A stretch of DNA of 41,631 nt, taken from the IMG/VR virus record IMGVR_UViG_3300014819_000793, positions 5,656-47,286 of that record; one strand, given 5' to 3'. The position numbers were made by a program, and so were the translations under genes. Position 1 is the first letter of the stretch. Each line of letters begins with the position of its first letter. Shown piece after piece: positions 35,961-41,631 of the stretch. A model generated the notes under the pieces. That model was given only the letters and a program-made list of their open reading frames with translations. It made no database searches and had not been told where the DNA came from. Source of the stretch: a virus.

Positions 35961-38387
35961 ATGTCAATTCAACGTTTTGAACCCGGAGATATTGAGTTTT
36001 TCTCAATTCAAACAACTCCACAAACAAATTTTGTTTCTAGTAGCACAGGTGTCACTGGTGCTGTGTATGTATATGCTCGACGTTCAAATGCAATCAAAGA
36101 TTACTATGTGAATTGGTCAGCAGTTGATGGAACACCAACTGGTTCATTCCAAGAAATCAATGACATTGATGATGTTATTAAATTCGCTAGCATATCAACA
36201 AATTCTACACAGCTAACAAATCGTGTAAAACAATATTTGAATGTGGTTGGCAAACAACCTCAAAGCGCAAGAAATCAACAAAAGCAAGAAGTTGTAAGAT
36301 TCACGCCGGGAGTTAATTTAACTCTAGACATGACTCGTAAGTTTGTAACAACAAACGTATTAATACCAGATTATGCAACTCATGGTTCTTCTTATGACTT
36401 TTCTTTTACAAACTATCATTCATTAAACTTTCTAACAGCCAGTGGATTGCCAACAGGTTCAGCTTTGCTATATCCAGCATCAGGTTCTGCTACAGGTGTT
36501 GGTAATATTGTTTCATCAAGTTATATTCCTTCTGGAGCATTTTCTTTTGATTTTTGGATTAATCCAAGATACACCACAAACACAGAAACTTCTGAATTCA
36601 AAGCAGGAACCTTGCTTCATATGTCTGGAGCATATGCTTTAAGCTTGATATCTGGTTCAAGTAAAGACACAAATGGCTTTGTTGATGGATATAGATTGTT
36701 GTTGCAACTAAGCAGTTCAGCAAAACTATTACCTTCAACAATCAATCCAGCAAGTCCCTCAACTTTTTGTTTTGTGTCTGATGATAATGCATTAACAAGA
36801 AACACTTGGCATCATGTAACAATACGTTGGGGTAGTAACAAATACAATTTTGGTTCTGGTTCTTTTATGATTGATGGAGTTGAATCTGGAACCTTTTACA
36901 TTCCTTCAGCAAGCGTAGCTCCATTACAAGAAGCTGGTGTTGCTTTACCAAGTATTTTAACTGTTGGTAACTTTCTAGAATGTCCAGAAAACGGAACATC
37001 AGCTTATTTCTTTTCTGACAGAGCACAAGTAAGATATGGTGTTCCTGTTAGTGCTTCAGCGTTCATAAACTATTCACCACCCAACTATGATGAACCTTCT
37101 AGCTATGGTTTAAACCATCCTCTTAATGCAGAAGTTCATGAATTAAAAATTTATAGCAAGTACCTACCACAATATGAAATAGCCTCTAGAAGCCTTTCTA
37201 GTGCCCCTCTAAACGATCCAAATTTGTTGTTTTATCTTCCTCCGTTCTTTACAAAAGAATCGCCTAATAGGGCTGTAGACACTGTTCAAGGACTAGGTGG
37301 AGTATTGGTTCATCCTTTCCAATGTGTTAGTGGAACAACAGAACATCCATTTAATGTTGATTTAAGTTTTGATACAGGTGGACATTATATCAATCTTGAA
37401 AACTGGACAAGAGAGTTTGTTAATGGCAACTATCCAAGACTTATCCAATTAACAGGAAGTGCTCTTGTAGGTAACACCGCACAACTTACAGCCAACCAAT
37501 TTCTTTACAGCACTGGATCAGTTAGAAAAGCAAGCTTAACAGTTTTACCTTGTGACAATGGACCATTTACGCCAAGTTATTATGATATGTTGAATAACTT
37601 GAATTCAACATCATATGTAAATGACTATAATATTCCAGCTTTTAACCTTGTAACATTACGCAGTATGTATCCATTGGATAGCATATATGATTTAGTTTCT
37701 CCTACAAGCGGTAGTAAGTTTCTAAACACCAACACACAAGCAAATCAAATCATATCTGCCCTTACAGGTTTTGATTCAACAAGTTCTTTTGGTACTTTAA
37801 ATCCTCAAAAGGCACCAACAATTCTACAACGAACACAAGAAAACAATTCACTTCAAGTTGTTATATTTGATATATCAAACTTGTTTTATGGCAACCGTAT
37901 AACACCGGGAACCTTTACAATTGTTGATGCAAATCTATCCAACAGTTATGGAAAAATAGCCATGACTCTTAAAGATGATGGGTTTGGAAACATATATCGA
38001 GCAGACACCACAGGCTCTAAGGCAACAAACAATTCTGTTGGTAACATCTTTTACGATCATGGATTGGTGTTGATTAAAAATCCAAGCCTTTATTGGTTTG
38101 GAGAAAATGGATTTGGTTGTAGCTTTCAAGGTGAAAGAAACATTCACGTAATGAAAGCAGACTTGTATGCAGATTCACTTCAACTTGTTAGTTCCAGTAA
38201 TCCCGGTTGGTCTAAATCACTTCAAGCAACAAATGACATAGATGATTATGATAAACGTTATGTTTATATTACTGATCTATATTTGCACGATGACAACTTA
38301 AATGTGATTGCAAGAACAAAGTTGGCTCAACCTGTTTTAAAACGTACCGGAGAACGCTTAAAATTCACCACAAAAATAGACTTTTAA
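35961..38387 (+). CDS. Large virion protein with LamG-like domain and shared C-terminal module (copy 2)
   Basis: This is an 808-residue protein. The N terminus (MSIQRFEPGDIEFFSIQTTP) leads to a LamG/concanavalin-like domain at about residues 190-400 (SGAFSFDFWINPRYTT at its start, TWHHVTIRWGSNKYNFGSGS in its middle, LNAEVHELKIYSKYLPQYEI at its end). The last 200 residues contain VGNIFYDHGLVLIKNPSLYW and YVYITDLYLHDDNLNVIART, homologous to the C terminus of the protein at 30531. It is thus a tail or fibre protein that may bind sugars through the LamG-like fold. It lies beyond the accessory block, separated from the main tail module by four non-structural genes, with a 33-base gap before and a 34-base gap after. 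Confidence 0.78.
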   Translation: MSIQRFEPGDIEFFSIQTTPQTNFVSSSTGVTGAVYVYARRSNAIKDYYVNWSAVDGTPTGSFQEINDIDDVIKFASISTNSTQLTNRVKQYLNVVGKQPQSARNQQKQEVVRFTPGVNLTLDMTRKFVTTNVLIPDYATHGSSYDFSFTNYHSLNFLTASGLPTGSALLYPASGSATGVGNIVSSSYIPSGAFSFDFWINPRYTTNTETSEFKAGTLLHMSGAYALSLISGSSKDTNGFVDGYRLLLQLSSSAKLLPSTINPASPSTFCFVSDDNALTRNTWHHVTIRWGSNKYNFGSGSFMIDGVESGTFYIPSASVAPLQEAGVALPSILTVGNFLECPENGTSAYFFSDRAQVRYGVPVSASAFINYSPPNYDEPSSYGLNHPLNAEVHELKIYSKYLPQYEIASRSLSSAPLNDPNLLFYLPPFFTKESPNRAVDTVQGLGGVLVHPFQCVSGTTEHPFNVDLSFDTGGHYINLENWTREFVNGNYPRLIQLTGSALVGNTAQLTANQFLYSTGSVRKASLTVLPCDNGPFTPSYYDMLNNLNSTSYVNDYNIPAFNLVTLRSMYPLDSIYDLVSPTSGSKFLNTNTQANQIISALTGFDSTSSFGTLNPQKAPTILQRTQENNSLQVVIFDISNLFYGNRITPGTFTIVDANLSNSYGKIAMTLKDDGFGNIYRADTTGSKATNNSVGNIFYDHGLVLIKNPSLYWFGENGFGCSFQGERNIHVMKADLYADSLQLVSSSNPGWSKSLQATNDIDDYDKRYVYITDLYLHDDNLNVIARTKLAQPVLKRTGERLKFTTKIDF

Positions 38388-38421
38388 TTTGTCTAAAGAA
38401 TCAATGTAATAATTATTTTGT

Positions 38422-39207
38422 ATGATTAAGTTAAAGCCACTATTGTTTGAAGGTGTTAGCCGAGAAGAATCCGAAAAAAATGACGATGGCGAGCCCGAGC
38501 CCCGTCCCCCCAAGCGAGGTGTTAGCCGAGAAGAATTCGAAAAAACATTTTATGATACAATGAAAGGAAACAATCCTTTGATTGGAGAAATTCCAGATGT
38601 TGAAGAGTTCTATGAATTAAACAAACAAGTTCTTGATGGAATTCTTCAAGGTGCAACAGAATTTCGCTTTCTTGGTGCAGGAGCGAATGGTTCAGCTTAT
38701 TCAATTGGGAACAAACAAGTTTTGAAAATTGAACCGGGAGGATACAGAGCAGAAACAATTGCTTCAAGATTTGATAAGCAAATGAAAACTGGCTTGCACC
38801 ATCCTATGATTTATCATAATGGAAAATTAAAAACCAAAGATGGAGAAGAATTATCATTTGCAATCTTAGAGAAAATGGAAATTCCTAGTAGTGAAGATCT
38901 TTTGGTCATAAAAGAAATCATTGAAATAATTGACGATATTATGAATAGCGTGAAACGTGTTAAACAGCGTGATGGAAAATTTAAACGCACACCATATTCT
39001 CCAAAAGACGTTGTAAAAGAATTAATGCTTAGAGAAGCAGACAAAATCAAGGAAATAGGAGAAAAGCTAAGGCTAAAAGATGATTGGTTGGAAAAACTTA
39101 TTAACCACATGTTTAAAGTTCGAAAAGAAAATCTTTCTGATTTTCATTCTGGAAACATAGGAGTAAGAAGAATTGGTCCAGAAGGTTATTTAGTATTTTT
39201 TGACTGA
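38422..39207 (+). CDS. Kinase-like protein ending at the metal-binding Asp (paralogue B)
   Basis: This is a 261-residue paralogue of the proteins at 33274 and 40065. The N terminus MIKLKPLLFEG has the LxE-Gly form of a prohead-protease site. It is followed by a linker containing a duplicated GVSREE(S/F)EK segment with the GC-rich insert DDGEPEPRPPK between the copies. The core shows FLGAGANGSAYSIG (83-96), VLKIE with Lys102, hinge ILEKMEIP, the loop DFHSGN (Asp240, His242, Asn245) and LVFFD, whose Asp261 is the final residue. The distance of 21 from Asp to Asp suits a kinase active site. It lies 12 bases before the exonuclease gene, so the two are probably co-transcribed. The substrate is unknown. 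Confidence 0.75.
   Translation: MIKLKPLLFEGVSREESEKNDDGEPEPRPPKRGVSREEFEKTFYDTMKGNNPLIGEIPDVEEFYELNKQVLDGILQGATEFRFLGAGANGSAYSIGNKQVLKIEPGGYRAETIASRFDKQMKTGLHHPMIYHNGKLKTKDGEELSFAILEKMEIPSSEDLLVIKEIIEIIDDIMNSVKRVKQRDGKFKRTPYSPKDVVKELMLREADKIKEIGEKLRLKDDWLEKLINHMFKVRKENLSDFHSGNIGVRRIGPEGYLVFFD
38452..38544 (+). repeat. 27-bp direct repeat enclosing a GC-rich insert
   Basis: GGTGTTAGCCGAGAAGAA plus nine more bases occurs at 38452-38478 and at 38518-38544, differing at one base (ATCC versus ATTC), with a period of 66 bp (22 codons, frame kept). Bases 38482-38517 between the copies are about 75% GC (27 of 36), made of GAG, CCC, CGT and GGC codons that are rare elsewhere in the window. The layout suggests a duplication that came with a foreign or slippage-made insert. 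Confidence 0.8.
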
Positions 39208-40349
39208 TACTTAATTGTTATGAACCATCATCTTAAAACAATCATAAAATCTGTTATTACTGAAGGTAAGATCGAAAGAAAAAAGTTTGATTTAAAACAA
39301 CTTGTTGATTTTATCAAAAACAGAGTTATTATTTTCTTTGATACAGAAACAACTGGATTAGATCCAAGAAGAAGCTTTAGGTTGATCACCGAAATTGCTG
39401 CTGTTGCTTATGATACTTCAACAGGACAAAGACTTGGAGAATACAGCAAAAAAGCTCATTTAACAGATCCAGTTAAGCAAAGAATGGAAAAAGAAAAACA
39501 ACGAAAAGAAAAAGGTGAATGGCCCAAAGATAAACCAACCATTGAAGACCTTCTAAAGATGACAGCCTACCATGAAGGTGATGTTCCTTACGAAGAAGAA
39601 AAAGAAATGATGAAAGGCTTCTTGGATTTCGTTAACAGCTTTGCTGATAAAAATCCAATCTTAGTTGCTCACAATGCAAAGTTTGATATGTATCAAGTTG
39701 GTAAAGCTTTGGAAACTCATGGTTTACCAAAGATGCCAAGATATAATGTTGCAGATTCTGTTGTGATTGCAAGAGAATATTTGTTTCCATTACTTGTTGC
39801 TCAAGAAAAAGAAGCAAAAGGAACTTTGAATCCAGAATCTGAACTTGCTCATTTGTTAAAAGCAGTTAGACCACAAAAAAGATTTAGTGCAAAACTAATA
39901 TCTCTTGGTCAAGGATTCAAAGTTGATACAAAGCATTGGCATAGTGCTATTGCTGACACAGAGCAACTAGCTGGAATCCTAGCTAGAATGATTCAATTTT
40001 TTGAATCATCATATTGATTACTCTTCTATCGAATGAGTTTCACTGTTTGTTAGTAATTAGTTTTATGATAAAACTTAGAAAAATACTTTTTGAAAGCGTT
40101 AGTCCCGAAACGTTTATAGATGTGTTGAAACAAACCACTATTGGTAGAGATAATACATCAAATCCATTATCCCAATATATTTGGGATGCTGAAATGTTTT
40201 ATAATTCAAACAAAAAAACCCTTGATGAAATCTTAAAAGATGCTGATGAGTTTAGTTTTCTTGGCGCAGGAGTCAATGGAGCAGCTTATTCAATCGGAGA
40301 TCGAGTTTTGAAAATTGAACCGGGAGGATACAGAGCAGAAACAATTGCT
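38718..40349 (+). repeat. Identical 46-bp segments in kinase-like paralogues B and C
   Basis: Bases 38718-38763 and 40304-40349 are identical (they encode VLKIEPGGYRAETIA and flanks). A further 38 bp are identical at 39149-39186 and 40780-40817 (catalytic loop region). Between these blocks the two genes differ widely. The repeats are direct and flank the exonuclease gene, so recombination between them would delete or duplicate it. This entry spans the first pair; it is not one continuous repeat. Confidence 0.85.
39220..40017 (+). CDS. DEDDh 3'-5' exonuclease (DnaQ/RNase T-like) with capsid-targeting-like start
   Basis: This is a 265-residue protein. Exonuclease motif I is FFDTETTGLD (Asp41, Glu43), motif II is LVAHNAKFDM (Asp), and motif III is HWHSAIADTEQLAG (His and Asp), so all four DEDDh residues and the His are present and the enzyme should be active on DNA or RNA 3' ends. 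A charged insert (KEKQRKEKGEWPKDKP) separates motifs I and II. The N terminus MNHHLKTIIKSVITEG precedes the nuclease fold and carries ITE-Gly, a possible prohead-protease site. The gene lies between two kinase-like paralogues, away from any replication gene in the window, so a proofreading role is not indicated. Degradation of host nucleic acid or a late repair role are options. Confidence 0.88.
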   Translation: MNHHLKTIIKSVITEGKIERKKFDLKQLVDFIKNRVIIFFDTETTGLDPRRSFRLITEIAAVAYDTSTGQRLGEYSKKAHLTDPVKQRMEKEKQRKEKGEWPKDKPTIEDLLKMTAYHEGDVPYEEEKEMMKGFLDFVNSFADKNPILVAHNAKFDMYQVGKALETHGLPKMPRYNVADSVVIAREYLFPLLVAQEKEAKGTLNPESELAHLLKAVRPQKRFSAKLISLGQGFKVDTKHWHSAIADTEQLAGILARMIQFFESSY

Positions 40350-40838
40350 ACTGGTCTTTACGGTAAAAAAGAAACAGGTGTTCATCATCCTATGATTTAT
40401 TACAGTGGAAAACTAAAAATGCCCGACCCTGACGATCCCGAACGATATGATGATACGTTGCATTATTCAATCATGGAAAAGTTTGAAATCCCCAGTGCGG
40501 AACTTCAAATTGATTTAGAGAAACTCATTGGTAAAATCGACCATTTAATGAACACAAAAGAATATGTCAGAGAACCTAATGGAGAAATAGCCAGAGATTC
40601 TGATGGAAAACGCATAGGCAAACTATATTCAAAACAAGAAATCAAAGATGAATTAGAGAATACAAGACAAGATGAAATAAACCGTGTTGGTGAACAACTA
40701 AGATTAAAAGATGGTTGGTTAGATAAATTAATGGATCATATGTACCGTATTTCAGAAGAAGGTCTTCAAGATTTTCATGCTGGAAACATAGGAGTAAGAA
40801 GAATTGGTCCAGAAGGTGACTTAGTATTTTTTGATTGA
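40065..40838 (+). CDS. Kinase-like protein ending at the metal-binding Asp (paralogue C)
   Basis: This 257-residue protein is the closest relative of the product at 38422. I chose the ATG at 40065 because it gives MIKLRKILFES, aligned with the starts of paralogues A and B. The open frame reaches back to 40014, but those extra residues overlap the exonuclease stop and match nothing. Landmarks are FLGAGVNGAAYSIG (65-78), Lys83 in VLKIE, hinge IMEKFEIP, DFHAGN (Asp236, His238, Asn241) and a terminal LVFFD (Asp257). A middle insert (REPNGEIARDSDGKR) is charged and probably a loop. Its stop is followed after 49 bases by the nuclease gene at 40888. Confidence 0.75.
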   Translation: MIKLRKILFESVSPETFIDVLKQTTIGRDNTSNPLSQYIWDAEMFYNSNKKTLDEILKDADEFSFLGAGVNGAAYSIGDRVLKIEPGGYRAETIATGLYGKKETGVHHPMIYYSGKLKMPDPDDPERYDDTLHYSIMEKFEIPSAELQIDLEKLIGKIDHLMNTKEYVREPNGEIARDSDGKRIGKLYSKQEIKDELENTRQDEINRVGEQLRLKDGWLDKLMDHMYRISEEGLQDFHAGNIGVRRIGPEGDLVFFD

Positions 40839-40887
40839 TGTTTTATTCTTTCTCCTCTTCTTATTGGTTATCTTCCACAACTACATT

Positions 40888-41316
40888 ATGCCGCAAATAA
40901 AAAAAGTTACAAAAAGAAAACGTAAGCGTAAAAAGCATTACATAACTGGCATTCATCATTCTCCTAAATGTCCAACACCAATCAATTATCGATCAGGTTG
41001 GGAATACACAGTTGCACTTTACTTAGATCAGAATCCAGAAGTATTATTGTACGAATATGAAAGCATTAACATTCGATATGCTGTAGCTGGAAGGTATCGA
41101 ACCTATACCCCAGATTTTCTAATCGTTTATAAAGACGGTAAAAAGGTTATTGTTGAAGTGAAACGTGCCGACAAGTTAACCGATAGAAAAGTTATTGCCA
41201 AAGCAACAGCAACAAGGAAATGGTTAAAAGAAAACAAGTTAATTGACTATGATTATCAGTTTTGGACCAACGCTGTTATTGAAGGATTTAAAAAGCTTTT
41301 AGAAGCGAAAAAATAA
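40888..41316 (+). CDS. Head-completion nuclease, T4 gp4-like (PD-(D/E)XK fold)
   Basis: This is a 142-residue protein. The N terminus is strongly basic (KKVTKRKRKRKK), then NYRSGWEYTVALYLDQNPEV with Glu39, then TYTPDFLIVYKDGKKVIVEV with Asp76 and Glu90/Lys92, which is a full PD-(D/E)XK site. The YRSxWE...YLDxNPxV pattern and the size are those of the T4 gp4 head-completion family, thought to trim or seal DNA after packaging. I start at ATG 40888; the open frame begins at 40831 but would add a hydrophobic 19-residue stretch that overlaps the preceding gene's end and is absent from the family. The alternative is a TnsA-like or other phage nuclease. Confidence 0.75.
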   Translation: MPQIKKVTKRKRKRKKHYITGIHHSPKCPTPINYRSGWEYTVALYLDQNPEVLLYEYESINIRYAVAGRYRTYTPDFLIVYKDGKKVIVEVKRADKLTDRKVIAKATATRKWLKENKLIDYDYQFWTNAVIEGFKKLLEAKK

Positions 41317-41334
41317 CTTTATATTCATTTTTCC

Positions 41335-41631
41335 ATGTGGTATACTGGATCTATGAACGTTGGTAAGCTTTATCAAGTCAAGAAGCTTTATTGGATGATT
41401 TATCCATCCACCGCCGCCTCCTTCGTTGACACCGCCACCGCCCACGACCCTGTTCGCTGTGGCGAGAAGTCCGCTGCCACCGCCGCCGCTTATTATAGCA
41501 AGTATTTTAACTGCAACGTTTCTTATATTTCTCCAAACAGCATTTTCTGCCTTTTGGAAAAAGATGGAGAATTTATCAGGATTCTTTCAGCCAATGGAGA
41601 AGTTGGTTGGATTAATCTTGCTGATTGGTGC
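41335..41631 (+). CDS. Unrecognised phage protein, 3' end outside window, with GC-rich insert
   Basis: The frame is open from ATG 41335 to the right edge (99 codons) and has no stop inside the window. It begins MWYTGSMNVGKLYQVKKLYW, and a second ATG at 41353 (MNVGKLYQVKKLYWMIYPS) is an equally likely start. An Ala/Thr-rich stretch from the GC-rich insert follows, then AAYYSKYFNCNVSYISPNSI, FCLLEKDGEFIRILSANGEV and GWINLADWC. The last part looks like a small beta-barrel (SH3-like) with a GxxGWI turn. I know no function for it. No ribosome site is visible. It follows the gp4-like gene after 18 bases. Confidence 0.6.
   Translation, partial: MWYTGSMNVGKLYQVKKLYWMIYPSTAASFVDTATAHDPVRCGEKSAATAAAYYSKYFNCNVSYISPNSIFCLLEKDGEFIRILSANGEVGWINLADWC
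41407..41490 (+). repeat. GC-rich low-complexity insert (ACC/GCC-rich)
   Basis: These 84 bases (28 codons) are about 71% GC (60 of 84), against roughly one third for the window. They consist mostly of TCC, ACC and GCC codons with CACCGCC repeated several times, and encode STAASFVDTATAHDPVRCGE then KSAATAAA. The reading frame is kept and the borders are sharp: TGGATGATTTATCCA before and TATTATAGCAAG after. It looks like a slippage-expanded or acquired segment in a tolerant loop. Confidence 0.75.

Noticed and set aside
40014-40064. Upstream extension of the third kinase-like gene to an ATG at 40014
   Set aside because: The extra 17 residues overlap the exonuclease stop codon and match neither paralogue. 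The ATG at 40065 gives the shared MIKLRKILFES start.
40831-40887. Hydrophobic N-terminal extension of the gp4-like nuclease
   Set aside because: It overlaps the end of the preceding gene and has no counterpart in head-completion nucleases, whose basic N terminus begins at the ATG at 40888.
1-41631. CRISPR arrays, tRNA genes, insertion sequences, integrase or attachment sites
   Set aside because: No regularly spaced repeats, cloverleaf-like sequences in the gaps, transposase or integrase frames were seen. The gaps are too short for most of these.

Overview
This window is part of the genome of a large tailed phage with T4-like (myovirus) architecture. I infer this from a gp55-like late sigma factor, a gp5-like hub OB-fold protein, clear gp25 and gp6 (baseplate J) homologues, a gp4-like head-completion nuclease, and a long run of large Ser/Thr/Gly/Asn-rich virion proteins of the kind seen in marine T4-like phages. 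The DNA is AT-rich (about one third GC by eye). Genes are tightly packed, with many 1-4 nt ATGA/TAATG overlaps. All genes run on the + strand except one. No tRNA, rRNA, CRISPR array or insertion sequence was seen. The longest gap between genes is about 90 bases.

Layout. Positions 1-4698 hold a sugar cassette: the tail of a possible methyltransferase, GDP-L-fucose synthase, GDP-mannose 4,6-dehydratase and two GT-B glycosyltransferases, which together could make GDP-fucose and transfer sugars. Positions 4695-6184 hold a small membrane protein, the gp55-like sigma factor and a small helical protein. Positions 6190-31757 are a nearly unbroken baseplate/tail module: hub-like OB protein, membrane-like protein, gp25, gp6, a DNRLRE-like protein, a 1147-residue wedge-like protein with LamG-like inserts, and a string of fibre or decoration proteins with FN3-like, LTDxGR and shared C-terminal modules. 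Positions 31835-35927 are an accessory block: a zinc-ribbon/NUMOD3/PD-(D/E)XK homing-type nuclease, a small HExxH metallopeptidase coupled to it, a kinase-like gene on the minus strand, and an LRV-repeat protein. A further virion protein follows (35961-38387). Positions 38422-41631 hold two more kinase-like paralogues flanking a DEDDh exonuclease, then the gp4-like nuclease and a gene that runs off the end.

Main observations. (1) Five proteins between 33.2 and 40.9 kb (three kinase-like proteins, the LRV-repeat protein and the DEDDh exonuclease) share a short N-terminal signature ending in (I/L)xE followed by Gly or Ser. This is the form of the T4 capsid-targeting peptide and of the site cut by the gp21 prohead protease. 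I infer a set of proteins packaged in the head and delivered with the DNA. (2) All three kinase-like proteins stop exactly at the predicted metal-binding Asp, giving a minimal kinase fold without the C-terminal half lobe. (3) By eye the 41.6 kb contains no CCWGG site. All 25 Pro-Gly dipeptides I found use CCC or CCG for Pro in a genome that otherwise prefers CCA/CCT, which suggests avoidance of a Dcm/EcoRII-type specificity. (4) Two very GC-rich micro-insertions sit inside AT-rich genes near the right end, one of them bounded by a 27-bp direct repeat.
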